A DNA stretch of 48,920 bases from Mycobacterium sp. (GTDB lineage: Bacteria; Actinomycetota; Actinomycetes; Mycobacteriales; Mycobacteriaceae), in the NCBI GenBank assembly GCA_019236925.1, contig JAFAID010000522.1:1-48920 (forward strand). Reading direction: 5' to 3'. The translations under genes and the position numbers were made by a program. The notes under the pieces are model-generated. The model saw nothing but the letters and a program-made list of their open reading frames with translations, was not told the DNA's origin and did no database searches. Below, piece after piece: positions 19,772-29,833 of this stretch (position 1 is its first letter; each line of letters opens with the position of its first letter).

Positions 19772-20428
19772 ATGCGAACGCCTCGGCGCCGGCTATCTCC
19801 GGACGACCGCCGCGCCGAGTTGCTGGCTTTAGGCGCGGAAGTCTTCGGCCAGCGCCCCTACGACGAGGTCCGAATCGACGAGATCGCCGAGCGGGCCGGT
19901 GTCTCCCGGGCGTTGATGTATCACTACTTCCCGGACAAGCGGGCGTTCTTCGCGGCCGTCGTCAAAGGACAGGCCGACCAGCTGTTCGAGACCACCAACG
20001 CCCTGCCGTCACCAGGCCAGTCACTGTTTGAGGAAACGCGGGACGGCGTCTTCGCCTACATGCAGTACCACCAGGAGCACCCACACGCTGCCTGGGCCGC
20101 ATATGTCGGCCTCGGTCGCTCCGACCCGGTCCTACTCGGCATCGACGACGAGGCCAAGGACCGGCAGATGGAACACATCATGAACCGCATCGTTGAAGTC
20201 GACGGCCCGGGAACCGACCTCGCGCCCGAGGTGGAACGCGACTTGCGGATCGTGATCCACGGCTGGCTGGCGCTGACCTTCGAGGTGTGCCGGCAGCGGA
20301 TCATGCACCCCGAAACCGACGCGACTCACCTGAGCGAGACCTGCGCTCACGCGCTGCTCGACGCGATCACCCGGGTCAACGGGATTCCCGATCCACTGGC
20401 CAAGGCGGTCGGGCCCGACCAGCGCTAG
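19772..20428 (+). CDS. TetR-family transcriptional regulator (Rv3295-like)
   Basis: Regulator of 218 residues with an N-terminal TetR helix-turn-helix (about 12-58): RAELLALGAEVFGQRPYDEV followed by IAERAGVSRALMYHYFPDKR. The remaining helical C-terminal domain binds an unknown ligand. The ATG at 19772 has no ribosome site and is preceded by a -10-like TACGAT, so it may be leaderless. It is 47 bp ahead of lhr and could be transcribed with it. A palindrome in the upstream gap is a candidate operator. The target genes are unknown. Confidence 0.92.
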   Translation: MRTPRRRLSPDDRRAELLALGAEVFGQRPYDEVRIDEIAERAGVSRALMYHYFPDKRAFFAAVVKGQADQLFETTNALPSPGQSLFEETRDGVFAYMQYHQEHPHAAWAAYVGLGRSDPVLLGIDDEAKDRQMEHIMNRIVEVDGPGTDLAPEVERDLRIVIHGWLALTFEVCRQRIMHPETDATHLSETCAHALLDAITRVNGIPDPLAKAVGPDQR

Positions 20429-20475
20429 CCGCACTGTTGGTCCCTTTTGTCGGGGCCCGCTGGCACCATGACTAG

Positions 20476-23400
20476 GTGACCGCCGTGCCCGCTGATTCAC
20501 TTACGCGGTTCAGCAATGTCACCCGCGACTGGTTCGCCGGTACCTTCGCCGAGCCCACCCCCGCCCAGTCCGACGCCTGGGCGGCGATCGCCGATGGCCA
20601 TAACACCCTGGTCATCGCGCCAACCGGATCGGGCAAAACCCTGGCGGCGTTTCTGTGGGCAATCGACAGACTCGCCGGCGCATCGCGCGACGACCGATCG
20701 CCCGGCACCCGGGTGCTGTACGTGTCACCGCTGAAGGCCTTGGCCGTCGACGTCGAGCGCAACCTGCGCACGCCGCTGGCGGGAATGACCCGGGTTGCCG
20801 AACGGCGGGGTCTGCCGCCGCCGCAGATCACCGTCGGAGTGCGATCGGGCGACACCCCGCCCGCGCAGCGCCGCCAGCTCATCGCCGCGCCCCCCGACGT
20901 GTTGATCACCACTCCGGAGTCCTTGTTTTTGATGCTGACCTCGGCGGCCCGCCAAACTCTGGCCGGTGTGCAGACCGTGATCGTCGATGAGATCCACGCC
21001 ATCGCCGGCACCAAGCGGGGCTCCCACCTGGCGCTGTCGCTGGAGCGGCTCGACGAGCTGTTGCAGGCGCCCGCGCAGCGCATTGGCTTGTCGGCGACCG
21101 TCCGCCCGCCCGAGGAAGTTGCCCGGTTCTTGTCGGGCGCATCACCCACGACCATCGTGGCCCCCGCGGCGACGTGCAAGACGTTGGAGCTGACCGTGCA
21201 GGTGCCGGTCCCGGATATGGCGAACCTGGCAGACAAGACCATCTGGCCCGACGTGGAGGCGCGGCTGGTCGACCTCGTCGAAACGCACAACTCGACGATC
21301 GTGTTCGCCAACTCACGGCGGCTGGCCGAGCGATTGACCTCGCGGCTCAACGAGATCCACGCCGAACGCATGGGAGTCGAATTGCCGTCCGCCGCTAACC
21401 CCCAGGTTGCCGGTGGCGCGCCGGCCCAGCTGCTGGGCAGCGGCCAGGCCTACGGCGCGCCGGCGCTGCTGGCCCGCGCCCACCACGGTTCGGTCAGCAA
21501 GGAACAGCGCGCCGTAGTCGAGGAGGACCTCAAAACCGGGCGGTTGAAGGCGGTGGTGGCGACCTCAAGCCTGGAGCTGGGCATCGACATGGGAGCGGTT
21601 GACCTGGTGATCCAGGTGGAGGCGCCGCCTTCGGTGGCCAGCGGCCTGCAGCGCATCGGGCGCGCCGGACACCAGGTTGGCGAGATCTCCCAAGGCGTGC
21701 TGTTCCCCAAACACCGCACCGACCTGATCGGCTGCGCGGTGGCCGTGCAGCGCATGCTCACCGGTCAGATCGAGACGATGAGGGTGCCGACCAACCCGCT
21801 GGACATCCTTGCCCAGCACACCGTGGCGGCGGCAGCGCTGGAGCCGCTCGACGTCGACCGCTGGTTCGACACCGTGCGACGCAGCGCACCGTTTGCGACG
21901 CTGCCGCACAGCGCTTTTGAGGCCACGCTGGACCTGTTGTCCGGCAAGTACCCGTCAACCGAGTTCGCCGAGCTGCGGCCGCGGCTGGTTTACGACCGCG
22001 ACGCCGGCACCGTGACGGCACGGCCGGGTGCGCAGCGTCTGGCGGTCACCTCCGGCGGTGCGATCCCAGACCGCGGCCTGTTCACCGTCTACCTGGCTAC
22101 TGATTCCGAAAAGCCTTCTCGCGTAGGGGAACTCGATGAGGAGATGGTCTACGAATCCCGCCCCGGCGATGTCATCTCGTTGGGAGCCACCAGCTGGCGG
22201 ATCACTGAAATCACCCACGACCGCGTGTTGGTGATCCCGGCGCCGGGTCAGCCGGCCCGGTTGCCGTTCTGGCGCGGCGACGATGCCGGGCGGCCCGCAG
22301 AGCTGGGCCAGGCGGTCGGGAAGTTCACCGGCGAACTGGCCGGCCTGGCCCGCGAGTCATTCGAAATGCGCTGCGCCGAACTAGGTTTCAACGACTATGC
22401 CACCGACAATCTGTGGCGCTTGCTGGACGACCAGCGCACCGCCACCACGGTGGTACCCACCGACGCCACCCTGCTGGTCGAGCGGTTCCGCGACGAGCTG
22501 GGCGACTGGCGGGTGATCCTGCACTCCCCCTACGGCCTGCGGGTGCACGGCCCGCTCGCACTGGCGGTGAGCCGACGACTGCGCGAGCGCTACGGCATCG
22601 ATGAGAAACCGACCGCTTCGGATGACGGGATCGTAGTGCGGTTGCCGGACACCCTGGACGAAACCCCGCCGGGTGCTGAGCTGTTCGTCTTCGATGCCGA
22701 CGAGATCGACCCGATCGTCACCGCGGAGGTGGGTGGTTCGGCGCTGTTCGCCTCGCGATTCCGGGAGTGCGCGGCGCGTGCCCTGCTGCTGCCGCGGCGG
22801 CACCCCGGCCGCCGATCGCCACTGTGGCATCAACGTCAGCGAGCCGCGCAGCTTCTCGACGTGGCCCGCAAATACCCGGACTTCCCGATCGTGCTGGAGG
22901 CGGTCCGCGAATGCCTACAGGACGTCTACGACGTCCCGATGCTGGCCAGACTGATGGGCGACATCGCCCAGCGAAAAGTGCGCGTGCTGGAGGCTGAGAC
23001 GGCCACGCCCTCGCCGTTCGCGGCGTCGCTGCTGTTCGGCTATGTCGGGGCGTTCATGTACGAGGGCGACAGCCCGCTTGCCGAGCGCCGCGCCGCGGCC
23101 CTGTCGCTGGACGCCACACTGCTGGCCGAGTTGCTGGGCCGGGTAGAGCTTCGCGAGCTGCTCGACCCAGACGTCGTCGCGGCCACCGGCCGGCAATTGC
23201 AGCATCTGTCGGCCGACCGGATGGCCCGTGACGCCGAAGCAGTCGCTGATCTGCTGCGGCTGCTGGGCCCGTTGACGACCGACGAAGTCGCCGCCCGCGC
23301 CGGCGGCGCCGATGTCGGCGGCTGGCTGGAGGGTCTGTGCGTCGCCAAACGCGCGCTGACGGTTTCTTTCGCGGGACAGAGTTGGTGGGTCGCGATCGAA

Positions 23401-25041
23401 GACATCGGCCGACTGCGCGACGGCGTCGGGGTGGCCGTGCCGGTCGGCGTCCCGGCCAGCTTCACCGAGGCAGTCAGCGATCCGCTGGGTGAGCTGCTGG
23501 GCCGCTACGCACGCACCCACGCGCCGTTCACCACCTCCGACGTCGCCACCCGGTTCGGCCTGGGGCTGCGGGTAGCCGCCGACGTGCTGGGCCGGCTGGC
23601 CGCCGACGGGCGGCTGGTCCGCGGCGAGTTCTCCGCAGACGCAGCCGGTGACCAGTGGTGTGATGCTGACGTATTGCGGATCCTGCGCCGCAGGTCTCTG
23701 GCGGCGCTGCGCGCCCAAGTCGAGCCGGTCAGCACCAGTGCGTACGCCCGTTTCCTGCCGGGCTGGCATCAGGTCGGCTCGGCGACCAACTCCGGCCTCG
23801 ACGGGCTGGCGGCGGTTCTCGACCAGCTGGCCGGCGTCCCGCTGCCCGCCTCGGCGATCGAATCTCTGGTGCTGCCCCCTCGAGTGCGCGACTACTCCCC
23901 CGCCATGCTCGACGAACTACTGGCATCCGGTGAGGTTGTCTGGTCGGGCGCAGGATCGATTTCGGCCGGCGACGGCTGGGTCGCGTTCCACCCTGCGGAC
24001 ACGACGCCGCTGACCCTGGCCGTCCCCGAAACGGTCGAGCTCACCGCGGCTCACCAGGCGATCCTGGACACCCTGGCCGGCGGCGGCGCCTTCTTCTTCC
24101 GCCAACTCGCGCAAGGCCTGGCCGGTGGTCAATTCGGCGAGCACGAGGTCAAAGCGGCACTGTGGGAACTTATCTGGGCCGGCTCGGTTACCGGCGACAC
24201 ATTCGCGCCGGTCCGCGCCATGCTTGGCGGCGGAATGGGCAGCCGCAAACGATCAACCCCGGCGCATCGGCTGGGCCGCGGATCACGCCCACCCCGACTG
24301 AGCCGCTACAGTGTCGCGCACGCCCAGTCCCGCGCCACCGACCCCACAGTGGCGGGCCGCTGGTCAGCGTTGCCCATGCCCGAACCGGACTCCACGCTGC
24401 GGGCACACCACCAAGCCGAGCTGCTGCTCAACCGCCATGGCGTGCTGACCAAGGGCGCGGCGGCGGCCGAAGGGCTTCCCGGCGGATTCGCGATGCTCTA
24501 CAAGGTGCTGAGCACCTTCGAGGAGGCCGGCCGATGCCAGCGCGGCTACTTCGTCGAGTCGCTGGGCGGCGCCCAGTTCGCGGTTGCATCAACGGTCGAC
24601 CGGCTGCGCGGCTACCTCGATGAACCCGGCTCTTTCCAAGACCCGGAGCGTCCCGAGTACCGGGCGGTGGTACTGGCTGCCGCCGACCCGGCCAACCCGT
24701 ACGGCGCAGCACTTCCCTGGCCGTCCCGCGCGCCGCAGGAGGACGGAGGTGCCCGGCCGGGTCGCAAAGCCGGCGCGTTGGTTGTGCTGGTCGACGGCGA
24801 CCTGGTTTGGTTTGTCGAGCGCGGCGGGCGTTCGCTGCTGACCTTCAGCGAGGATCTCGACGCCAACCGCGCGGCGGGCGCGGCGCTGGCCGAGCTGGTG
24901 ACGGCCGGGCGGGTCAGTTCGATCCTCGTTGAGCGGATCAACGGCATCGCGGTACTGGGGCCCGACGCGTCGGCGCCGGCCGTGGGCGCGCTGTCTGACG
25001 CCGGGTTCGCCCGTACTCCACGCGGGCTGCGGCTTCGGTAG
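20476..25041 (+). CDS. lhr: Large ATP-dependent helicase Lhr
   Basis: Very large superfamily 2 DNA/RNA-DNA helicase of 1521 residues, matching mycobacterial Lhr (about 1510). It translocates 3' to 5' on single-stranded DNA and belongs to the DNA-damage-response regulon in mycobacteria. RecA-like domain 1 has the Q-motif region, Walker A APTGSGKT (48-55), and the DEIH box (171-174). Domain 2 has TSSLELGIDMGAVDLVIQVE and QRIGRAGHQVGE. A winged helix and the Lhr-core domain follow, then about 650 residues of the C-terminal domain found in bacterial Lhr. The start is GTG 20476. nei begins 3 bp after the stop, a DNA repair pairing conserved in mycobacteria. Confidence 0.97.
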   Translation: MTAVPADSLTRFSNVTRDWFAGTFAEPTPAQSDAWAAIADGHNTLVIAPTGSGKTLAAFLWAIDRLAGASRDDRSPGTRVLYVSPLKALAVDVERNLRTPLAGMTRVAERRGLPPPQITVGVRSGDTPPAQRRQLIAAPPDVLITTPESLFLMLTSAARQTLAGVQTVIVDEIHAIAGTKRGSHLALSLERLDELLQAPAQRIGLSATVRPPEEVARFLSGASPTTIVAPAATCKTLELTVQVPVPDMANLADKTIWPDVEARLVDLVETHNSTIVFANSRRLAERLTSRLNEIHAERMGVELPSAANPQVAGGAPAQLLGSGQAYGAPALLARAHHGSVSKEQRAVVEEDLKTGRLKAVVATSSLELGIDMGAVDLVIQVEAPPSVASGLQRIGRAGHQVGEISQGVLFPKHRTDLIGCAVAVQRMLTGQIETMRVPTNPLDILAQHTVAAAALEPLDVDRWFDTVRRSAPFATLPHSAFEATLDLLSGKYPSTEFAELRPRLVYDRDAGTVTARPGAQRLAVTSGGAIPDRGLFTVYLATDSEKPSRVGELDEEMVYESRPGDVISLGATSWRITEITHDRVLVIPAPGQPARLPFWRGDDAGRPAELGQAVGKFTGELAGLARESFEMRCAELGFNDYATDNLWRLLDDQRTATTVVPTDATLLVERFRDELGDWRVILHSPYGLRVHGPLALAVSRRLRERYGIDEKPTASDDGIVVRLPDTLDETPPGAELFVFDADEIDPIVTAEVGGSALFASRFRECAARALLLPRRHPGRRSPLWHQRQRAAQLLDVARKYPDFPIVLEAVRECLQDVYDVPMLARLMGDIAQRKVRVLEAETATPSPFAASLLFGYVGAFMYEGDSPLAERRAAALSLDATLLAELLGRVELRELLDPDVVAATGRQLQHLSADRMARDAEAVADLLRLLGPLTTDEVAARAGGADVGGWLEGLCVAKRALTVSFAGQSWWVAIEDIGRLRDGVGVAVPVGVPASFTEAVSDPLGELLGRYARTHAPFTTSDVATRFGLGLRVAADVLGRLAADGRLVRGEFSADAAGDQWCDADVLRILRRRSLAALRAQVEPVSTSAYARFLPGWHQVGSATNSGLDGLAAVLDQLAGVPLPASAIESLVLPPRVRDYSPAMLDELLASGEVVWSGAGSISAGDGWVAFHPADTTPLTLAVPETVELTAAHQAILDTLAGGGAFFFRQLAQGLAGGQFGEHEVKAALWELIWAGSVTGDTFAPVRAMLGGGMGSRKRSTPAHRLGRGSRPPRLSRYSVAHAQSRATDPTVAGRWSALPMPEPDSTLRAHHQAELLLNRHGVLTKGAAAAEGLPGGFAMLYKVLSTFEEAGRCQRGYFVESLGGAQFAVASTVDRLRGYLDEPGSFQDPERPEYRAVVLAAADPANPYGAALPWPSRAPQEDGGARPGRKAGALVVLVDGDLVWFVERGGRSLLTFSEDLDANRAAGAALAELVTAGRVSSILVERINGIAVLGPDASAPAVGALSDAGFARTPRGLRLR

Positions 25042-25044
25042 CGC

Positions 25045-25824
25045 ATGCCCGAGGGCGACACGGTCTGGCACACCGCAGAGACACTGCGGAAGGCATTGGT
25101 CGGTCGCACCCTGACGCGCTGCGATGTGCGGGTGCCGCGCTTTGCGACCGCTGACCTGACCGGTCAGCTGGTCGATGACGTGCTCAGCCGCGGTAAGCAT
25201 TTGTTCATCCGCGTCGGACCGGCCAGTATCCACTCGCATCTGAAGATGGACGGCAGCTGGCGGGTCACGTCGCGGGCGATGCGTAACGACCACCGCATCC
25301 GGATCATCTTGGAAGCCAACGATATCCGGGTAGTCGGCACCGATTTGGGCGTGCTGGAAATTCTCGACCGGCAGCACGACCAGGACGCGGTAGCCCATCT
25401 GGGGCCGGACTTGCTGGGCGACGACTGGGATCCAAAGGTCGCCGCGGCCAACCTGACGGCACGCCCGGATCGACCGATCGCCGAGGCGCTGCTGGATCAG
25501 CGGGTGCTGGCCGGGATCGGCAACGTTTACTGCAATGAACTGTGTTTCGTCAGCGGACGTCTGCCCACCGCGCCGATCGCCTCGCTGCCCGACCCGCAGC
25601 GGCTGGTCATGCGAGCACGAGAAATGCTGTGGGCCAACCGGTCACGGTGGAACCGCTGTACCACCGGCGACACCCGATCCGGCCGCCAGCTCTGGGTGTA
25701 CGGGCGTGCGGGCCAGGAGTGCCGTCGCTGCGGCACCGCCATCGAAAAGGATGACACCGGCGACCGGGTCACCTACTGGTGCCCCGTCTGCCAAACGCTG
25801 AACGCCCAGAACATGTCCGTTTAG
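25045..25824 (+). CDS. nei: Endonuclease VIII / DNA glycosylase Nei
   Basis: Fpg/Nei-family base-excision repair enzyme of 259 residues with glycosylase and AP-lyase activity on oxidised pyrimidines. Processed Met1 exposes Pro2 and Glu3 (MPEGDTVW), the catalytic pair; Lys51 (RGKHLF) is the conserved third residue. The helix-two-turn-helix includes [14 protein letters not shown], and the C-terminal zinc finger is Cys226-x2-Cys229 and Cys246-x2-Cys249. It is the second gene of an lhr-nei unit (3-bp gap). Synteny corresponds to M. tuberculosis Rv3297 (nei2). Confidence 0.96.
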   Translation: MPEGDTVWHTAETLRKALVGRTLTRCDVRVPRFATADLTGQLVDDVLSRGKHLFIRVGPASIHSHLKMDGSWRVTSRAMRNDHRIRIILEANDIRVVGTDLGVLEILDRQHDQDAVAHLGPDLLGDDWDPKVAAANLTARPDRPIAEALLDQRVLAGIGNVYCNELCFVSGRLPTAPIASLPDPQRLVMRAREMLWANRSRWNRCTTGDTRSGRQLWVYGRAGQECRRCGTAIEKDDTGDRVTYWCPVCQTLNAQNMSV

Positions 25825-25938
25825 TAAACGACGGCAGGGGCTCCACCCGGCTCGCCGTGGCATGCGATGATCGCAATGTCAGCGGCTTGACGTGCCGTCC
25901 CCAACACTCGCGCTTCTGCTCAGCGGAGAGGTTCAGGA

Positions 25939-26286
25939 ATGACGACCACACAAATGGGCCCGCCCCGCCGTGCGCGGTCGCTATTGGCCGTCCTTGCCGC
26001 GTCGGTCGCGCTGCTCAGCCTCGTGGGGGTCTGCGCCCCGACCGCGCATGCCGACGCCGTCGACGGCAATTTCATAAACGCGCTGAATTCTCGGGGCATT
26101 ACCTTCGCGTCCACGCAAGCCGCGATCATCGGCGCTCACGAGGTCTGTAATGAACTCGATAGCGGTCGGGCCACGACCGACGTCGCGAATGACGTGATGC
26201 AGCAAAGTAGCTTGGACGGCTACCACGCCGGGTTCTTCGTCGGCGTCAGCATCGCCGCATTCTGCCCGCGGCATGCCGGATCCTGA
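25939..26286 (+). CDS. Secreted DUF732 protein
   Basis: Exported mycobacterial protein of 115 residues. A basic N-terminus and hydrophobic segment (SLLAVLAASVALLSLVGV) end in a probable cleavage site after AHA (about residue 38). The mature part is one DUF732 domain: FINALNSRGITF, a central Cys in HEVCNELDSG, and GFFVGVSIAAFCP with the partner Cys. The ATG at 25939 follows a GAGAGG-like site. DUF732 proteins are abundant in mycobacterial culture filtrates and of unknown function. It is the first of the genes absent at this position in M. tuberculosis. Confidence 0.86.
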   Translation: MTTTQMGPPRRARSLLAVLAASVALLSLVGVCAPTAHADAVDGNFINALNSRGITFASTQAAIIGAHEVCNELDSGRATTDVANDVMQQSSLDGYHAGFFVGVSIAAFCPRHAGS

Positions 26287-26330
26287 CCGCGCCGTACACT
26301 GAAGCGTAACGACCTTACGGAGAACCATTA

Positions 26331-26558
26331 GTGATCAGAAAAGCATTGTTCGGCGCCGCGATCGCGTTCACTGCAGCGGCAGGCATCGCGACACCGGCCA
26401 GCGCCGACCCGAGCGCATTCGGCACCCTCGGATGCAGCTGTAAACCGCCGGTCACGGTCACCGACGGCAAGGCGCCAGCTACGGACCAGATGGACCAAGG
26501 AATCCAGAACGGCCTTGGCTACTTGCACGGCAGCTCGCCGCGCCCCGCCGACAACTAA
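26331..26558 (+). CDS. Small secreted mycobacterial protein with CxC motif
   Basis: Protein of 75 residues with a clear signal peptide (MIRKALFGAAIAFTAAAGIA, cleavage near ASA-DP at about 26). The mature peptide is about 50 residues, with LGCSCKPP near its start and a Pro-rich end. The GTG at 26331 follows ACGGAG. The gap of 44 bp suggests co-transcription with the DUF732 gene. Similar short secreted proteins with a signal peptide ending ASADPS are common in mycobacteria. The function is unknown. It converges on the PPE gene with 18 bp between stops. Confidence 0.78.
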   Translation: MIRKALFGAAIAFTAAAGIATPASADPSAFGTLGCSCKPPVTVTDGKAPATDQMDQGIQNGLGYLHGSSPRPADN

Positions 26559-26576
26559 GCTCTCGCGGGAGACCGC

Positions 26577-27824
26577 TCAGCCCGCCGATGGGGGTGGGCG
26601 CATCACATTCCCCTTGAGCTCGGCGCCGATGGCAATGTCTTCGTACTTTTGCTGCTTGCGTTTGCGCCAACCGCTGCCTGCCGGCGAAATCGGCGGCGGC
26701 ATTATCGGCGGCAGCATCGGCATCCCGGATTCACCGGCACCGAGCGGCGATGCGGCCGACGCAAGTTGCACGTGCGCTTGCGAAGCCGGCAGCAATCCCA
26801 CGACAGCAGGCGGGGCGGTCAGCTTGCCGATCGACACTCCAACACCTGTCGCCGCGGTCGTGGACGCTTGGCCGAGTCCAGCGGCACCCAACGCACCCGG
26901 GCCCAGCTGCCCTAAACCACCCAACCCACCTAGCGCACCCGCCGCTCCACCACCTCCGAGTCCCGCTCCCAGCGGTCCCAGCGCCGACTCACCTTCCGAC
27001 ACTCCCTGGCCAATTGCGTTGTTCACACCCGTCAGGGCCTGGGCCGATTGGTTCTGCGCCAAGTAGCTGAGCAGGTTGACGGGGAACCCGGACGAGAAGA
27101 TGGTGTTCCACAAGTTGGCGTTGGGCCCGACAGCGGCGCTGCTGTTATTGGTGAAGCTGAAGTACTGCTCAAGTGCCGCCAAGATACTAAGAATGGGCCC
27201 AAGTTGGGCCGAAGTCGCCCCGCTACTGGTCGCTGTAGTGGCCGCCGCCGAGGAAGCGGTGGCGGCGGGCAGTGCACTGGCTTGAGCGGCCTGCCCGGTC
27301 GGATTGGTCGTTGAGGCAGGCGAGGAGAACTGCGGCAGCGTGGTGGCCTGTGAGGAAGCCGCCTGATAGCGACTCATCGCCGCCGAGTTGTTCGCCCACA
27401 TGCTTTGGTACTGGGCTTCCGTTTCAGCGATGGCCGGGAGATTCTTTCCGAGAACATTGGTGGCCAACAACTGCGCCAGCTGCATTCTGTTGGCGGTGAC
27501 TTGCGCGACAGGAACCACCGTCGCACGAACCGAGCTGAACGCCACGGCGGCGGCCATCGCCGAAGCAGCTGTCTGCTCAGCTTGCTGCGCGGTGGTTTGC
27601 AGCCAGGTCAGGTAGGGTTCGACAGCCTGAAACATCGCCGCTGAAGACGGACCGTGCCACGTCTCAGCCAGTGATGACAACGCGGCGGCGTAGTTTTCAG
27701 CAGAATCTTCCAATTTGGTGCCGAGCTGCTGCCACGCCCCCGAAGCCGCCATCAAGGATTCGGCGCCGGGTCCCGTGTGGATCAGCGCCGAAGTGACTTC
27801 GGGCGGCAACGTCGTGAACTCCAT
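26577..27824 (-). CDS. PPE family protein
   Basis: PPE protein of 415 residues. The N-terminal PPE domain (about 1-165) begins MEFTTLPPEVTSALIHTGPG with the Pro-Pro at 7-8 and has the WxG turn at Trp56-Gly58 (ETWHGPS), where EspG chaperones and ESX secretion act. A low-complexity Ala/Ser/Thr linker follows, then a Gly/Ala/Leu-rich stretch (about 290-335) and a C-terminal module with VGVSIGKLTAPPAVVGLL, then Pro-rich and basic segments. No PE partner or esx genes are adjacent, so it is an orphan PPE. PPE proteins are ESX-secreted or outer-membrane associated. Confidence 0.93.
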   Translation of the reverse strand: MEFTTLPPEVTSALIHTGPGAESLMAASGAWQQLGTKLEDSAENYAAALSSLAETWHGPSSAAMFQAVEPYLTWLQTTAQQAEQTAASAMAAAVAFSSVRATVVPVAQVTANRMQLAQLLATNVLGKNLPAIAETEAQYQSMWANNSAAMSRYQAASSQATTLPQFSSPASTTNPTGQAAQASALPAATASSAAATTATSSGATSAQLGPILSILAALEQYFSFTNNSSAAVGPNANLWNTIFSSGFPVNLLSYLAQNQSAQALTGVNNAIGQGVSEGESALGPLGAGLGGGGAAGALGGLGGLGQLGPGALGAAGLGQASTTAATGVGVSIGKLTAPPAVVGLLPASQAHVQLASAASPLGAGESGMPMLPPIMPPPISPAGSGWRKRKQQKYEDIAIGAELKGNVMRPPPSAG

Positions 27825-27885
27825 GACACCAAAGATCGACTACCGCGGGAAAACTTTTGGAACTTTGCGTTGACTAGGGTGAAAA

Positions 27886-27911
27886 ATACCCTGAAACATT
27901 GAGCTTCGACC
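27886..27911 (-). promoter_or_regulatory. Candidate promoter of the PPE gene with SigF-like -10
   Basis: On the minus strand GGGTAT (27891-27886) is a perfect SigF -10. The -35 at 15-bp spacing is GGTCG (27911-27907), matching only three of five bases. The -10 is also one arm of a short hairpin (AGGGT...ACCCT). It would give a leader of about 55 nt. Confidence 0.25.
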
Positions 27912-27946
27912 GGTCCATGAGGCCGAACAGGCCGAAATGACCTCAG

Positions 27947-29053
27947 TCATGAGATGGCGTTGACGGCGGTAACCAGTCGCGACTTGAATGCGTCCGGAAT
28001 GGGCTCATATCCGTGATCCTTCAGATCCTTCTGGCCGGGGCCGATCGCGCTTTGCAGGAACGCCCGCACGGCCGCACCGACCTCCGCATCGTGGTATTTC
28101 GAGCACACAATCTCGTAGGTCGCCAGCACGATCGGATAGGAGCCAGGCTGGTTTGGCCGGTAGAACGAGATCGTGTCCAAGGCCAGGTCGTTGCCTTTCC
28201 TCATGAACCAGGCGGAAGAAATCGTCTTTCCCACCGACTCCGGGCTGATCGCCACCGGCTCCGGACCTGCTGTGGTGATGACCTCGGCGGTGTCCAGATG
28301 TTGCGCCTGTGCGAAGGACCATTCGATATATGTGATCGCCCCTTCGGTGGCTTTGACAGCCCCGGCGGCGCCGTCGCTGCCACGGGCGCCCTCGCCGACA
28401 CCGCCGTTGAATTTCTTTCCGGCCGGGAAACCCCACGTGCCAGCAGAAACGGTGTCGAGATACTTCTGGAAATTGTCCGTGGTCCCGGAATCATCGCTAC
28501 GGAACACGACCCGAATCGGCTCGTTGGGCAGCTTGGTCCCCAAGTTCAGCAGCTGGATCGCAGCATCGTTCCACATATTGATCTGGCCGTTGAAGATCTG
28601 GGCCGTAACCGGACCGTTGAGGTTCAACGACGTCAAGCCCTGGACGTTATAGGCGACGGCAATGGGGCCAAACACCATCGGCAGCTCCCACGCCTGCGAG
28701 CCGCATCGCTGGCTCGCCTGGTCCTCCTCGCCGTTGTTCAGCGGAGAATCCGACCCACCGAAATCGGTTTGGTTGCTGATGAATTCGCTGATCCCAGCGC
28801 CAGAACCATTGGGCGTGTAATTCACCGACTGGCCCGGGCAGGATTGTTCGAAAGCCTTGACGAAACGGGTCATTGCGTTTTCCTGGGCGGTGGAACCGCT
28901 GGCCTTCAGCGTCTGATTGCCACCGCAAGACACCTTGACCTGCACCGTGCCTGACGTGCCGCTTGCCTCGGTGTTGTTGTGACCACATGCCGACAAGATC
29001 ACCGCAACGGCGGTCAGAAAGCTCACCGCGGCGCCAAATCTCTTGATTCTCAA
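27947..29053 (-). CDS. Orphan PstS-like phosphate-binding lipoprotein
   Basis: Periplasmic phosphate-binding lipoprotein of 368 residues closely resembling mycobacterial PstS3. A signal peptide with lipobox LSAC puts the lipidated Cys at 23. The phosphate-binding loops are [32 protein letters not shown] and [12 protein letters not shown], and the C-terminal [18 protein letters not shown] is typical of the family. The start is TTG at 29053 ([10 protein letters not shown]), supported by AAGGA 6 nt upstream. The frame stays open to 29167 but that would bury the signal peptide. No pstC, pstA or pstB genes adjoin it, so it must use a transporter encoded elsewhere or act as a scavenging or sensory protein. 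Confidence 0.92.
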   Translation of the reverse strand: MRIKRFGAAVSFLTAVAVILSACGHNNTEASGTSGTVQVKVSCGGNQTLKASGSTAQENAMTRFVKAFEQSCPGQSVNYTPNGSGAGISEFISNQTDFGGSDSPLNNGEEDQASQRCGSQAWELPMVFGPIAVAYNVQGLTSLNLNGPVTAQIFNGQINMWNDAAIQLLNLGTKLPNEPIRVVFRSDDSGTTDNFQKYLDTVSAGTWGFPAGKKFNGGVGEGARGSDGAAGAVKATEGAITYIEWSFAQAQHLDTAEVITTAGPEPVAISPESVGKTISSAWFMRKGNDLALDTISFYRPNQPGSYPIVLATYEIVCSKYHDAEVGAAVRAFLQSAIGPGQKDLKDHGYEPIPDAFKSRLVTAVNAIS

Positions 29054-29245
29054 TCTAATTCCTTCAATGGAACGATGTGACGATCGACGCCGGCGTGGCC
29101 CCAGCCCGCGAAACTGCTCTCCTCCTCGCAGCCATGAGGCATCGTAACAAGGCACGCCGTCCGGCAATTCCGCCCGGTCATCGCCGGATTTGCGATTTCA
29201 GCCGCAATTTCCGAGCTGTTTACGATTCCGATAGAGGTCTACCGG

Positions 29246-29362
29246 TTAGCGAGCGTGCGCGGCGAAGAACTGTCCGATGGCTTCCGACGCGGCGAACGCG
29301 TGCGTGGTGGGCCCGATGATCGCCTTGGGCAGGTATTGCGGTCCGCCCGGCCAGGTGTGCGT
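29246..29362 (-). pseudogene. lpqC: lpqC 3'-end remnant (PHB-depolymerase-like esterase)
   Basis: Reading the minus strand into the stop at 29246-29248 gives a stretch beginning THTWPGGPQYLPKAIIG and ending FFAAHAR. This looks like the extreme C-terminus of LpqC-type feruloyl esterase/PHB depolymerase lipoproteins, which contain the active-site His in a GHTWPGG motif. Only about 38 residues remain. Upstream of them the frame continues as unrelated sequence and no catalytic domain exists. In M. tuberculosis lpqC (Rv3298c) follows nei, so this is a relic of that gene. Confidence 0.7.
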
Positions 29363-29833
29363 GGACGCGCGTGTGAAGTGCGGGGCCGCGGAACGCCCGA
29401 CACGGCACGCTGCTCGTCCGGCGAAACCGCCCTCCGGCACGTACCGTGGAATAGAAATTGCTGATTGGTGGTTGGTCATCGCTGACTGGCCTGTGACCCC
29501 GATCACCGACACGGCAGGGTCTTCGTGCTAGTCACGGAGGAATACACCGACGGCGTCGCCGCAATAGAACGACGACCTCGTCGGATTATTGAAGGGCAGC
29601 AGCGTGCGAACACTGCAGAACCACGTCAGCCTTAACAATCTGGGGCCCATCCGCTCCCTCAGGGCCGGCACCCTGACAGCGCGCGCCTGGGAGACACTGC
29701 GTGCCGCCGTTCAGGGCGTGGCACTTGCTCGCGCCGTGGCGCCTATCCGGGAGGCAGGCAGTCTGGCCCCGCAGCATCTCGCGGCAGGCGCGGATCAAGG
29801 CCTGCCGCGCATGCGCCGCGGCGTCGAGCGCTG
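29363..29833. other. Non-coding or degenerate stretch with no recognised gene
   Basis: About 470 bp between the lpqC relic and the pseudouridine synthase. Short open frames exist on both strands, the longest 82 codons on the plus strand (29589-29837, rich in Arg and Ala). None has a ribosome site plus recognisable family features. In M. tuberculosis atsB (arylsulfatase) lies here; I see no arylsulfatase motif (CxPxR). Together with 29054-29245, it looks like debris at the edge of a replaced segment. Confidence 0.5.

Noticed and set aside
26559..26576. TCTCGCGGGAGA as a terminator between the convergent secreted-protein and PPE genes
   Set aside because: Stem of only 4 bp and no U-tract.
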